Part shown: piece by piece, positions 1 to 9,655 of the stretch
How the letters are laid out: each line of letters begins with the position of its first letter
Numbering within the stretch: position 1 is the stretch's first letter
Assembly: GCA_046538735.1 (NCBI GenBank)
Contig: JBKHII010000006.1
Coordinates: 1-64,000, forward strand
From: SLST01 sp046538735
GTDB lineage: Bacteria > Spirochaetota > Spirochaetia > DSM-27196 > SLST01
Direction of reading: 5' to 3'
DNA length: 64,000 bases
The notes under the pieces: model-generated
Told to the model about the DNA's origin: nothing
Seen by the model: only the letters and a program-made list of their open reading frames with translations
Database searches by the model: none
Position numbers and translations under genes: made by a program

Positions 1-4
1 AGAA

Positions 5-29
5 GGGCCGCCCCGGTTGGAGGCGGCCC
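5..29 (-). terminator. Probable Rho-independent terminator of the FecR-barrel gene
   Basis: An 8-bp perfect GC stem (GGGCCGCC at 5-12 and GGCGGCCC at 22-29) with a 9-base loop lies 22 bases past the stop codon at 52. On the reverse strand it is followed by TTCT before the window ends, so the U-tract can only be partly seen. It would end the three-gene reverse-strand envelope cluster. Confidence 0.6.
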
Positions 30-51
30 GTGGGAGCAGTCCCGTTGTCGA

Positions 52-2382
52 CTAGAACCCCTGCGTGCCGATGCGAGTCTGGATGCTCACGACCGGACCG
101 TAAGTAGGTCGCAGGTAGCCGTCGCGCTCGGTGTAGACGATGTTTCCGTCCGCGTCGCGGACGACCGTCGTCGTGACTGAGGCCACGAGGTCCATGATCG
201 GCGCGACCGGGTAGACGACCTCGCCCTTGAGAACGGTGTTCTCGTCGAGGAGCTCGAATCCGTCGAAGCCTTCGCGCTCGAGCAGCGTGGGGGCAAAGAA
301 GGTTCGTTCGTAGCTGATTCCGGCGCTGATCCCGAGCGGCAGCAGTCCCTCCTGCAGCACGAGCGATGCCTGGAAGAAGTCCTCGTCGCCGACCACGATT
401 TCCTCGGTACTCGGGTCGGTGGTCCACGGCCAGAGGTAGCCGGCCTCGAACCGGAGGATTCCCGCCAGATCGAAGCCCGCCTCGCCGTAGACGCCGAGTG
501 TTTGATTCTGGAAGTCCGGGTACTCCGGATTCAGCAGGTAGGCGAGCGTCTCCGTAACCTGGCGACCGCGCGTTCGATCGTAGTTCGCGTCGTAGAACGC
601 CGGCTCAAAGATCCCGTGGTAGTTCTGGAACTCGAGCCGGTAGTCGAGGATCAACGCGTTTCCGAACACGCCGGTCGCGATTCCGTAGTTCCGGAGCTCG
701 GTCTTGCCGCCGGTCTCGTAGAAGAGCGCCTGCGTCTGGAAGCCCTGCTCGAGGTCGAGGATCCCGTTTCGCAGGTACGGCAGGAATCCTCCCACGTCGC
801 CGAAGAGGACGAGCGAGAAGGGGTCGCTCTCAACGATCGGGAAGTCGAGGTCGAGCGCGAAGTTGAGGAAGATGGGATCGGCCATGCGTTCGCTCGCGAA
901 GACGATCGTCTCGCCCTCGGTCGTCATCGGCAGGTCGCTCGCGGGAGCGATGTCCGCGACGCCGCTGACGCCGATCGCGAGCGGGAAGCTCGCGATCGGG
1001 CGAGCGTAGAGCCGTGCGCCGAAGATCTCCGGGTCGGCCAGGTCGTTCGTGAGCGCCTCGAAGCCGAACCCACCGAAGTCGATTCCCACGTTGAAACCGA
1101 TCCGTCTGATTGCGGGGAACTCGGTGTCGTTCGCGTAGTTCCGCATCAGAAGCCCATGGCCGAGCTGGAGCGTGTTGAGGTTTCCGACCTTCAGGAAGAA
1201 CGGGTCGCGCGGTTCGCCCCATTCCAGGAACTTGATCTTCAGCGCGAGGTCGCCGGCGAGGTCGCCGAGCGCGACGAGCGGCTCGTTCGCCCAGTCCTGG
1301 TCGGAGCCGAACGACCATTCGTTGTTCCCGTCCGGACGGTACCAATCGTGGGGATCGAACAGGTTGCCCGAGTAGATGATCGGGAGATAGAGCCCCGCCC
1401 GTAGCTCGCCGAATTGGAAGACCGGTTGGACAACGACCTTGCTGTACGTCTCGCCTTCCACGCTGAGCGATCCGATCTCGAGGCCGAGCATGCTCGCGAG
1501 CCCCGTCATCGCGCCGTCTTCAGGTGCCTCGGGCTCAGGTTCCGCCTCCGGGGTTGTCCGGGCCGGATCGACCGGCTGCACCGTGACCGCGTCTCCGGAG
1601 TCGACGTCCGGCTCCTGATCGGTCGCATCCTCCGGCTCTTCCGGTTCCGATTCCGTCTCCGATTCGGGCTCGTCCTCAGGATCGTCCTCGAGGGCCGTCT
1701 CCGGCTCGGGCTCTTCTTCAGGCAGGTCGAGCTGCGCGAGCAGGCGTTCCTGCGCGTCCATAGTCCCCTCGGAAAGCTCGTTCAGCGCGCCGTAGAACTG
1801 TTCGACCACGTCCGCCTGCGCCGCCTGGAACGATGCGGCGAGCGCATTCGCGAACTGGGACGCCGTGAGCGAGATCGACGAGCCGTCCGCGTTCGTGAAG
1901 GTGACGCTTCCCTCTTTCACGGCGATGATCTCCTCGCCGCCGGAGACTTGCGTCACGAAGTCGGTTCCGCGCACTCCGCCGACCGCGGTGGGTGTCTGAA
2001 CCTGGAAACCACGTCCGGAGCCGGTCAACGTTGCCACGACGCTGCGAAGGCGTCCTCCGGCCACCCGGACGACGTCGTCGCCCGAGGCGGCGCCACGCGC
2101 CACGACGTTCTCCAGCTGCACCTCGGTGTCCTCGGCGAGCTTCAGCACGTGGCCGTTGGGAAGGAGGATCTCAGCGAAGCCGTCGTAGGTCCTCACGACG
2201 TAGTTCAGATCGAGCATGTAGCCGAAATCGATCGACCGCTCTTGAGAGTCCTGGAGCTCGAACAGCTCTCCGTCAACGCGCTCGTAGACGCGAAGGTCTC
2301 CTTCGAAATAGACGAGTTCCTGTCCGACCGCGAACGACGCGGAGAGCAGGAGCACTACCAGGGCAGCAAGTAGTCGTCTCAT
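52..2382 (-). CDS. FecR-domain protein fused to an outer-membrane beta-barrel-like domain
   Basis: 776 residues. Residues 1-20 are a signal peptide ending near VGQ. Residues about 55-165 form a FecR domain: a short beta-rich region ending in the typical pattern TPTAVGGVRGTDF followed by VKEGSVTF. A Glu/Pro/Asp-rich, presumably disordered linker covers about 218-290. The rest (295-776) is rich in alternating aromatic and Gly strands and ends in Phe, as expected of a BAM-inserted outer-membrane barrel. Part of this region is visibly related to the neighbouring upstream gene (shared pattern around W-G-x(3)-PF, then GARLYARP versus GGRLYVRP). It starts 15 bases after the upstream barrel gene with a GGGAGG ribosome-binding site, so the two are probably co-transcribed. 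FecR domains usually work in the periplasm as anti-sigma regulators or bind glycan; which applies here is unknown. Confidence 0.75.
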   Translation of the reverse strand: MRRLLAALVVLLLSASFAVGQELVYFEGDLRVYERVDGELFELQDSQERSIDFGYMLDLNYVVRTYDGFAEILLPNGHVLKLAEDTEVQLENVVARGAASGDDVVRVAGGRLRSVVATLTGSGRGFQVQTPTAVGGVRGTDFVTQVSGGEEIIAVKEGSVTFTNADGSSISLTASQFANALAASFQAAQADVVEQFYGALNELSEGTMDAQERLLAQLDLPEEEPEPETALEDDPEDEPESETESEPEEPEDATDQEPDVDSGDAVTVQPVDPARTTPEAEPEPEAPEDGAMTGLASMLGLEIGSLSVEGETYSKVVVQPVFQFGELRAGLYLPIIYSGNLFDPHDWYRPDGNNEWSFGSDQDWANEPLVALGDLAGDLALKIKFLEWGEPRDPFFLKVGNLNTLQLGHGLLMRNYANDTEFPAIRRIGFNVGIDFGGFGFEALTNDLADPEIFGARLYARPIASFPLAIGVSGVADIAPASDLPMTTEGETIVFASERMADPIFLNFALDLDFPIVESDPFSLVLFGDVGGFLPYLRNGILDLEQGFQTQALFYETGGKTELRNYGIATGVFGNALILDYRLEFQNYHGIFEPAFYDANYDRTRGRQVTETLAYLLNPEYPDFQNQTLGVYGEAGFDLAGILRFEAGYLWPWTTDPSTEEIVVGDEDFFQASLVLQEGLLPLGISAGISYERTFFAPTLLEREGFDGFELLDENTVLKGEVVYPVAPIMDLVASVTTTVVRDADGNIVYTERDGYLRPTYGPVVSIQTRIGTQGF

Positions 2383-2397
2383 GTCATCCTCCCATTC

Positions 2398-3795
2398 CTA
2401 GAAGAGCGTGATCGCGCTCTCGATCTTCGAGGTGACGATCCACTGGTCCGCACCGGGTTCCGGGAACGGGTTGTGCTGGAGGTCGTAGACCAGGGAGATC
2501 GTCGCGTTCTCGATTCGGTAATTGACCCGCGCGCCGATCACGGCATCCTCCGGGCTTATGAGATCCGCAAGATCGTCGATTCCCTTTTTGTCATAGCTTG
2601 CTTCAAGGCTGAATCCGCCGAGAAGGCCTTCGCCTACGGCGAGCGTCGCGAGAAGGTGGGGTTGCTTGAAGGTCTCGCCTGCATCCGCTTGTCCGAACGG
2701 GCCGTCCACGTTGGCCGCGAAGACGAGCTGGTCGCCGAGGAGCGAGAGCCCGGCGCTCGCAAACCAGCCGAGGTACGGATCGGTGGAGAACCCGGGGACG
2801 CCGGCATAGACGGCGTACTTGAACGGTCGGAAGAGGTCGTACGAAGTGTCGAAGTAGACCGGGATGAAGTCCTCACCCACGAATCTGATCTGAGCGCCGT
2901 ACGTGACCACCTCAAAGAGTCGGCCGCCGGCTCCCACCATTGCGCCCGAGCTCTCGTTCTGGAAGACGTAGTCTCCGAAGGTGGCGAGCGAGACGGCCGG
3001 GTTGTTCAGGATCGGGAGTCGTACGTCGCCACCGTAGATCACGACGTTGGCCTCGTCCTGATCCGTTCCGGCCGGAAGGAGCGTCGGAATCGACGCGTTC
3101 TCGTTGTCCTCGGCGAAGTAGAACGGCATCCGGTCGGCGACGATCGTTGCGCCGAGTTGGAGATTCCGAACGATCGGGACCTCGGTGCCCGCAAGGGGGC
3201 GCACGTAGAGGCGACCGCCGATCAGGTCGAAGGCCGCGAGGTTGCCGGCGAAGGTCTCGATCCCCACGTACGGGAACCCGAACAGCGCGCCGTCCAGGTC
3301 CAGGCTCATCCCGAAGAGTCGCTGTTGTGGGACGTACTGGGTGTTCGTATAGCCGCCCAGAATGTAGCCGTTTCCGAGCACCGCGTTGTCCACCGACCCG
3401 AGCAGCACGTAGAACGGCTCGCCCTTGGTTCCCCAACGAACGTAGCGGAGCTTCGGGAGGTAGAGCTCGAGAAAGCTCGTCTCCTCGGTCGGGACCCAGT
3501 CCTCGCTTCTCACTTCAAACTCGTTGCCCGAACCGCCGGTGAACCGATAGTTCAGCGTCAGATCGAGGCCGAGCCCGAACGGTCCGATCCCGATGTCCGG
3601 CTGCAGCCCGAGCGACTGGTAGGTGATCGTCTGGTCGCTGTCGTCGCTTCCATCGTAATCGGGGTTCGGGAAGCTCTGCGATCCTATCGTGACGCCGAGT
3701 CCGAAGTCGGGCCCGGTCGGGGCGCCCTCTTGAGCTCCGGCGGCGGCGACGAACATGGAGCAAAGAAGGACCAAGAATGTCGTGTTGGTTTTCAT
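2398..3795 (-). CDS. Predicted outer-membrane beta-barrel protein (paralogue of the FecR-barrel C-terminus)
   Basis: 465 residues with a clear signal peptide (residues 1-21, cleavage after GAQ) and then only alternating amphipathic, Gly- and aromatic-rich strands, ending in Phe (AITLF). No enzyme motif is seen. The region around RWGTKGEPFYVLLGS to LQLGATIVADR aligns by eye with the C-terminal half of the neighbouring 776-residue protein, so the two are paralogues. A strong GAGGAGG site precedes the ATG, and a TATACT element lies about 20 bases upstream (3816-3821, reverse strand) without a convincing -35. Probably a porin or structural barrel; substrate unknown. Confidence 0.65.
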   Translation of the reverse strand: MKTNTTFLVLLCSMFVAAAGAQEGAPTGPDFGLGVTIGSQSFPNPDYDGSDDSDQTITYQSLGLQPDIGIGPFGLGLDLTLNYRFTGGSGNEFEVRSEDWVPTEETSFLELYLPKLRYVRWGTKGEPFYVLLGSVDNAVLGNGYILGGYTNTQYVPQQRLFGMSLDLDGALFGFPYVGIETFAGNLAAFDLIGGRLYVRPLAGTEVPIVRNLQLGATIVADRMPFYFAEDNENASIPTLLPAGTDQDEANVVIYGGDVRLPILNNPAVSLATFGDYVFQNESSGAMVGAGGRLFEVVTYGAQIRFVGEDFIPVYFDTSYDLFRPFKYAVYAGVPGFSTDPYLGWFASAGLSLLGDQLVFAANVDGPFGQADAGETFKQPHLLATLAVGEGLLGGFSLEASYDKKGIDDLADLISPEDAVIGARVNYRIENATISLVYDLQHNPFPEPGADQWIVTSKIESAITLF

Positions 3796-3851
3796 CTCAT
3801 CCTCCTCGAATCACGAGTATAGTACCCAAAACGTCAAAAAACCACATAGCG

Positions 3852-6800
3852 CTACAAGCGCAGCTCACCTTCGATGCCCAATTGGAGACCGAGCAACGTT
3901 TCCCGACTCTGCGCGGAGCCTCGGACACCCAATCCAACACCGCCGTGGAGACGAATCGACCCTCTCTCTTCGAAGTGGATCGTGGCCGCGTGCCGGAGCC
4001 GACCGAGCGCACGTTCGGAGGCGGCGTCGTACTCGAACTCGAGCGATGACTCGAGCGTGAACGTCTGCTCCGCCTCGCCGAGCAGCGGAGGGAGCGGGAG
4101 CCACGAGAGCGCCTGCACGGGACGTTCGCTGAGATACGCCACCGTGCTCGTCACGGTCGTCTCGTCCTCGGAGGGGAACGCGGTCGTGAGCGTGTTCTCA
4201 ACGCGAAGCGAGTGTCCGGACCCCCAGATGAGACGGGCTTCCGCGTCCACACCGATCTGCGTTTCCCACGGCGCGTCGTCCCCGCCCGATACCTCGACCC
4301 GCGCGCTCGTCTGATACTCATCGCTGTCGTAGAACGGGAAGAGCGGCGTCGTGCCGAGTCGTCCGAAGAGGTTGGGCGCGACGAAGAATGCCTCGGTGAC
4401 GATCGCGTACTCGGAGTGGGCGGCGTCCCGGTCGCGCTCGGTAGGTCGGGCGAGCGTGAGCCTCGTGGTCGCCGGGACGAGGAGCGACCACGGCGAGCTC
4501 CGGATGGCGCGCTGTACCGAAAGCGCAATCTCGGGGCGGTAGCGTGCCGAGACGAGCCCGGACGTGAGCGACGCTGCACGCCCGGGGTAGTCGGGGTCGG
4601 CGAGCTCCCAGAACGGCCACATCGCCACCGAGACTGGATGCGCGGCGTGGAGCGCCGTCACCGCACCGATCTCGGGCGCGACTCCGGACCGAGGGGAAGC
4701 CGGCTCCACGACCCGGCCGGAGCGGCCGAGTGAGAGGGTCACGGTGGTGTCTTCCCGAAGTCTGAGCGGGACGCCGAGCGAGTACGAGAGATCGGCGCTG
4801 CGTTGACCCGCCTCGCGGGAGACCGCGAAGCCGGAGTCCACGTTGCCTTCCAGCCCGATCGGATCGCCGGTGAGCGTCGCGGCGAGCGTCAGGCGGCCCG
4901 ACCGGAGGTCAACCTCGCTCCTCGGGGCGACGTCGGCGAAGCTCTCCGCCCAACTGCGGAGGTACGGCGACGGTGAGACGCCTTCCTCAACCTCTTCGCG
5001 CAGCGATACCCGCAGCTCCGCCGAGAGGCCGTCGGCCTCCGTCGTGGCCCCGGCGCCCGCGCTCGCCTCCGCCGACCAGTGGACCGCGCCCCGTTCCCGT
5101 TGCGTGCTCGTCCAACCGAGCGCGGCCTCACCGAGCGTTCCGATGGTGAGCGCCGCGTCGCTCGTGTGCGTGAAGCCGGGATCGATCAGACCGTAGCCGG
5201 CTCGGAATCGATCCCCGAGGACGAGCGCGAGCGGAGCGATCGGAATGCGCACCTCGTGGCGGCCCTGCACGCCGGTGCCGCCGTCGGTCGCGAGGAGATC
5301 GAGGCCGAGACCGACGTCCGCTCCGAGTACGTTCGCCGAGAGATCGGTGGAGCTCTCGACCCCGGATCGCGCCGCGGAGATGCCGCCCGGAAACGCCGAC
5401 GTCTGGGCGCGCAACCGCTGCCCGAGCGCAACGTCCGAGACGATCGTGGCGTTGCCGGCGCTCAGTTCAACCTCCGGACGCCACTCGAGCTCCAGCTCGG
5501 ATACCGCCCCGAGATTGGTTCGAGGATCCCAGAAGGAGAGCTCGTCCAGGAGGACCTCGCTCGAGTCGACGCCCGCCAACACGATCTCAACGGTGCGGAT
5601 CACCGCGCCGGAGTCGGCCGGGAGCTCCACGACGAGCTCGTTCCACGCTTCCGATTTCAGCTCGGTCCCGGTCTCGGCGATCGTTCCGGCATCGCCCACC
5701 GCGCGGAGCGCGATCGTGCCGCCGGACGAAGCGTCGGGAGCGAGGCGGTAGTAGAGGCGCATCGTCTCGTACGAGGCGGCCGGGACCTCCGCGCCGCGGA
5801 CAAGCGTCAGCGGTTCCGTGCCGAGACCCGACCAATCGACCGAGAGGAGGCGCGGCTCGTTCTCGGCGCCCGACAATCGGGACGCAACCTCGGGGAATGC
5901 AGCCTCGAGCGATTCACCGTCAACAAGGTCCGCAGGTAGCTCCCGGATCGAGACGGAGGCGCTGTCCGGGTAGTCGGCGGAGAACGCCGAGCCGTGCGCG
6001 GTGATCTCACCCACGAGGATAGTGCCCGCGCGCGAGTCGCTCGTGGTTCCGTCGTGCGCGATGAGCACGCGCACGGCGCGGGTTTCCGAGAGCCGCGCCG
6101 CTTCCTCGGCGGTAAGCCGGATCCTCGCAGCGTCCCAGCCGGTGGTCGCGCCGCCGTCCACCGTGACGAGGTGGCGCGACACGACGAGGTCCGGGATCTC
6201 GCGGTCGAGGACACCGTTGCCGTCCGCGTCCTCGGTGTAGCGAACGCCGGGTGGCGGGACGGTGCCGGCGGTGAGCGTGAGTCCTGCCGCGACGTCCGAG
6301 AAAGAGATGCCGCTACCGCCCTCGAGCGAACCGTCGGTATCCAGATCCTCGCCGATGGCGCCCACCTGGATGAAGACCTCGACCGATCCGATCGGGGCGT
6401 CCGAATCCGAGGCGCCCGGGCCGAGCACTCGGTACGGGACGATGAGCGTCCGAGTCTCCGAGAGGTCGGTTCCGCGGCCCCCGTCCACGCGGATGAGGCC
6501 GGCGACCCATCTCCGTCCCGCGGGGATCTCGTAGTCGAAGACCGCAGCGGTGGGGAAGGACTCGCCGTCGTCTGAGGGGAGGCTCGCCGGGTAGGGTCCG
6601 ATTCGTCCGCCCGATTCGTACGGGTAGGCGGTCACGAACGACGGCTCCACGTTGTACGCGAGCAGTTGGCGGTCGCCCAACGGACCGATCGCGTAGTGAT
6701 CCACGTAGAAAAGACGGCCGCGCAGGTCGGCGCCGAGATCCTCCGGCTCCACGTCCTGGACCGGTCCCGATTCGCTCGGGTCGCCGGGATCGACGCTGCT

Positions 6801-8663
6801 CGGCGGCGCGGGAAAGAGCGCGGTAGCGGAGACCGGGATCGTGCGGCTGTTCTCGCCCATGCCCGCGAACCGGAGCGCCCCGCTGGTGTCGCTCGAGGAG
6901 AACGAGACGGCGCCGCGGAGCTCTCCGCCGATCTCGGCGGTGTCGAGCGCGACCGATCCGGAGAGCGTGAGGTGGCCGGGGTACTGGCCGGGGCGCGTGG
7001 AGTAGCGGCCCTCCACCGGCTTCCAGCGGCCGCCGAGCGCCAGCTCCGCGTCTACGCCGGGAGTCGGGTAGAACCGGTTGCCGCTCGCGAAGAGCAGCTC
7101 GGCGGCTTCGCCGGGAAGGCTCGAACGGTAGGAAACACGGACAACGTCGGTGGCGGCGAGCGGACGCCGAAAGTCGATTTCGCCCGAGTCGTTCACGACG
7201 AAATCGGACTCCACGACGCCGTTGCGTTGGATGCGCACGCTTCCGGGGATGTAGTCCGCAGGGAGCGCGATTCGCTCGGCGGGGCGCGCGGCGCGGAAGA
7301 CGATGTCCGGGGCGGACGGGAGCGAGGCGCCGGCGGGTCCGTAGAGCCCGGCGAGACTCGCCCTGACCTCCGGGTCGCCGACGAGCGAGGAGGCGAGCGG
7401 GTAGCGGTTCTGGAAGGCGCGCGGATCGGGGTCGGCACCCGCGAGCCGGAGGAGGTCGCGCGTCTCGAGCCGGACGAGCCGGACGGCGCTCGGAAACGAT
7501 CCGCCGGAGCGCGTTTCGAGCGAGAGCGAGGTTCGCTCGTCCATCTCGCGGCCGTAGTAGGAGGCGGAGGCAAACGGCGCGTATCGTCCCGGTTCGTGGA
7601 GAAGGAAGGCCTGCTTGCCGTCGATCGTGGCGGTGAAGTGCTCGGCGAAGTACTCCTCCGGCGTGGCAGGCGAGATGTCGGCGGGCGAGAGCCCGAAGAG
7701 CTCGAGGTACTCCTGCGGGTCCTCAGTGTACGAGAAGTCGCGCCGCTCGTCGCGGAAGGGGTGGCCCGCTCCGGTCAGGCCGAAGTACGCTCCCGTTCCG
7801 AGATCGTCGTGGCCGATCGGCACGCCGTTCGACTCGTAGTAGACGAGGACGCGGGTGGTCGGAGGCGACGCGAAGCTGAGCGTGCCGTCCGCGAGCGAGT
7901 AAACGGTCTCCAGATCGAGGTCGACGCGGCGATAGGCGTTGCCGGACGCGTCTTCGAACTCACCGTCGGCATCCTCTACGTAGACTTCGAGGAGGTCGAG
8001 GTTGCCGTCCGGCAGGACGAAATGACGGTCGCGCTGATACTCGACGGCGCGAAGGCGCTCCTCGTCCACGATGCCGCCGTTCGCGTAGACAATCTCCTCC
8101 TCCTGCGCGGGCGCGAAGCGGACCATGAGCTCGTGCTCGCTCCACGGGGTCTGGAAGAGCGCGCTCGCCCCCGGCGCGTCCTGACCGATCAATCCGCTCT
8201 CGTCGCCGAAACCGAGGTAGGGATACGCGCTGATGCCGATCGCGGCGTTTCCCACGAGGACCGATTGGACGCTTTCGTCCGGGAAGCCGGCGTAGCCGAG
8301 GAGGAAGGTGGACGCGGTCGGGTCGTCGGAGACCGTGGTCTCGAAGAAGTAGCGTTCGAGCAGCCAGAGCGAGAGCGTGAGATCCACCCGGTTGGAGAAG
8401 GCCTGATTCTCGAGGCCGGGAAAGGAGTAGCCGGGAGTGAAGACGATCTCGCCGTCGTCGTCCTCGGTGACGGTCCATCCGATCGCGGGCGCGATCCCCG
8501 CCGTCCATGTGCCGGAGCCGAAGAATGAGACGTCTGCATCGCCGAGCTCGAGGTCGAGCAGCGTCTCGGGGGCCTCCTCCTCGAAGGGGTTCGGCGGAGA
8601 CTGCGCGCCGAGTTCGGCGAGCGCGAGGGAACCGAGGATGAGGAGGGCTATGCGTGCTCGCAC
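3852..8663 (-). CDS. Very large secreted, probably outer-membrane-associated protein
   Basis: 1603 residues from the GTG at 8663. I prefer this start to the ATG 24 bases upstream because it begins directly with a signal peptide (hydrophobic LLILGSLALAELGAQ) and because a promoter at 8671-8699 places the transcript start on it. The first 950 residues are beta-rich, with phrases such as RNGVVESDFVVNDSGEIDF that recall repeat segments of very large surface proteins like SprA of Bacteroidota; I do not claim homology. Residues about 960-1045 look like a jelly-roll carbohydrate-binding module ending in VLLDELSFWDP. The last 550 residues are strand-rich and barrel-like but end in Leu. There are no transmembrane helices after the signal. 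Function unknown; a surface or export-platform role is inference. Confidence 0.6.
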   Translation of the reverse strand: MRARIALLILGSLALAELGAQSPPNPFEEEAPETLLDLELGDADVSFFGSGTWTAGIAPAIGWTVTEDDDGEIVFTPGYSFPGLENQAFSNRVDLTLSLWLLERYFFETTVSDDPTASTFLLGYAGFPDESVQSVLVGNAAIGISAYPYLGFGDESGLIGQDAPGASALFQTPWSEHELMVRFAPAQEEEIVYANGGIVDEERLRAVEYQRDRHFVLPDGNLDLLEVYVEDADGEFEDASGNAYRRVDLDLETVYSLADGTLSFASPPTTRVLVYYESNGVPIGHDDLGTGAYFGLTGAGHPFRDERRDFSYTEDPQEYLELFGLSPADISPATPEEYFAEHFTATIDGKQAFLLHEPGRYAPFASASYYGREMDERTSLSLETRSGGSFPSAVRLVRLETRDLLRLAGADPDPRAFQNRYPLASSLVGDPEVRASLAGLYGPAGASLPSAPDIVFRAARPAERIALPADYIPGSVRIQRNGVVESDFVVNDSGEIDFRRPLAATDVVRVSYRSSLPGEAAELLFASGNRFYPTPGVDAELALGGRWKPVEGRYSTRPGQYPGHLTLSGSVALDTAEIGGELRGAVSFSSSDTSGALRFAGMGENSRTIPVSATALFPAPPSSVDPGDPSESGPVQDVEPEDLGADLRGRLFYVDHYAIGPLGDRQLLAYNVEPSFVTAYPYESGGRIGPYPASLPSDDGESFPTAAVFDYEIPAGRRWVAGLIRVDGGRGTDLSETRTLIVPYRVLGPGASDSDAPIGSVEVFIQVGAIGEDLDTDGSLEGGSGISFSDVAAGLTLTAGTVPPPGVRYTEDADGNGVLDREIPDLVVSRHLVTVDGGATTGWDAARIRLTAEEAARLSETRAVRVLIAHDGTTSDSRAGTILVGEITAHGSAFSADYPDSASVSIRELPADLVDGESLEAAFPEVASRLSGAENEPRLLSVDWSGLGTEPLTLVRGAEVPAASYETMRLYYRLAPDASSGGTIALRAVGDAGTIAETGTELKSEAWNELVVELPADSGAVIRTVEIVLAGVDSSEVLLDELSFWDPRTNLGAVSELELEWRPEVELSAGNATIVSDVALGQRLRAQTSAFPGGISAARSGVESSTDLSANVLGADVGLGLDLLATDGGTGVQGRHEVRIPIAPLALVLGDRFRAGYGLIDPGFTHTSDAALTIGTLGEAALGWTSTQRERGAVHWSAEASAGAGATTEADGLSAELRVSLREEVEEGVSPSPYLRSWAESFADVAPRSEVDLRSGRLTLAATLTGDPIGLEGNVDSGFAVSREAGQRSADLSYSLGVPLRLREDTTVTLSLGRSGRVVEPASPRSGVAPEIGAVTALHAAHPVSVAMWPFWELADPDYPGRAASLTSGLVSARYRPEIALSVQRAIRSSPWSLLVPATTRLTLARPTERDRDAAHSEYAIVTEAFFVAPNLFGRLGTTPLFPFYDSDEYQTSARVEVSGGDDAPWETQIGVDAEARLIWGSGHSLRVENTLTTAFPSEDETTVTSTVAYLSERPVQALSWLPLPPLLGEAEQTFTLESSLEFEYDAASERALGRLRHAATIHFEERGSIRLHGGVGLGVRGSAQSRETLLGLQLGIEGELRL

Positions 8664-8670
8664 GTGCGGT

Positions 8671-8699
8671 ATAGTATGGTGCCGCACCCATTATGTAAA
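8671..8699 (-). promoter_or_regulatory. Sigma70-type promoter for the 1603-residue protein, giving a leaderless mRNA
   Basis: Reverse strand: -35 TTTACA (8699-8694), exactly 17 bases, -10 TACTAT (8676-8671), then 7 bases to the GTG at 8663. Transcription would begin on or one base from the start codon. The -10 overlaps TATAGT on the forward strand (8670-8675), a symmetric arrangement that could also fire rightward toward the gene at 8728. Confidence 0.6.
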
Positions 8700-8727
8700 C
8701 GCGCGCTGCAACCGAGACTAAGAGAGA

Positions 8728-9654
8728 ATGAGCGCTGAACAGCACAAGGCAACGGCATTTGTCTCTCGCCTCCTTCAGAATCCGGCACTCCAGCCGCTGA
8801 CCCCGCTTCAACGCGAGGAGCAGATCATCCAGTTCCTCCATACGAACGCGGCTCAGCTTGCTCCTACGCTGTCGTCTGCCGCGTTTTTCTCCGGCCGCTC
8901 GTGGAACAAGATTGTAACACTCCTGCTGGAGGCTCTCATCTCGCGTGTGGACGAGCAGCTGATTCCCGATCTGGAGCGGTTGGCGGGAGGCGTGCGATTC
9001 GGTTTCGTGAATCTGCTCCGCCAGCAGAGCGTGAGCACGGACGAGGTGCGAGACCAAGTTCTCTCCTTTCTCAAGGGGCTTCTCGCGAAGCTCGAGGCGA
9101 GGCGCACCTTCACCGGTGCGTACACCGCGCTCGCCTTCGGCGTGGTAGATCGCTACGTGGACGCGATCTGGGAGCGCAAGAGCTACGTTCACTTCGAGCT
9201 CACGAAGGTCCAGCGGTTGAAGCTGAGCAAGGACGACGTGAAAGCGATGATCGAGGCGACGCTGTTGCTGAAGCCTTCGGTCCATCTCGTCGCTTCGGGC
9301 GGGGCGCAGCTGCAGTCGGAGCAGACCTCAGGGATCGTTCCGAGCCAGTTCGCGGAGAAGGTCTTCGTTGCGGTACGGAAGCAGCTTCAGCTCGTCCCTG
9401 AGCAGGTGATCAGGAGCGGCGTCAACGCCAACGTGTCGTACGTGCAGAATCGGTTCATCGAGGCGACGGCGCGTCTGGGCGCCGTGTTCGCAGCACGGTG
9501 CAGGAGCTACCAGCCCAACGTCCAGGTCGACCGAGGCGCGGATACGCCGGACGCGAGCTGGTTGAGCATTGCGCGACGGAACTACAAATTCTACGGTTTT
9601 GACATTAAGCTCCTGGACGAGCTCTATTCGATAGCGGCAGAGAACGGGTGGTGA
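8728..9654 (+). CDS. Conserved-looking protein of unknown function
   Basis: 308 residues, mostly alpha-helical, with no signal peptide, membrane segment or catalytic motif that I can recognise. It starts with ATG after an AGAGAGA site and ends one base before the next gene, so it is translationally linked to the voltage-sensor-like membrane protein. Hydrophobic heptads around residues 60-130 suggest a helical bundle. The tight coupling suggests that it is a cytoplasmic partner of that protein, but this is inference. Confidence 0.7.
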   Translation: MSAEQHKATAFVSRLLQNPALQPLTPLQREEQIIQFLHTNAAQLAPTLSSAAFFSGRSWNKIVTLLLEALISRVDEQLIPDLERLAGGVRFGFVNLLRQQSVSTDEVRDQVLSFLKGLLAKLEARRTFTGAYTALAFGVVDRYVDAIWERKSYVHFELTKVQRLKLSKDDVKAMIEATLLLKPSVHLVASGGAQLQSEQTSGIVPSQFAEKVFVAVRKQLQLVPEQVIRSGVNANVSYVQNRFIEATARLGAVFAARCRSYQPNVQVDRGADTPDASWLSIARRNYKFYGFDIKLLDELYSIAAENGW

Positions 9655-9655
9655 G

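Noticed and set aside
6666..8528. A 620-codon open frame opposite the 1603-residue gene.
   Set aside because: Arg/Val/Glu-rich shadow without signal, domain or ribosome-binding site; the reverse-strand gene has a signal peptide and promoter.
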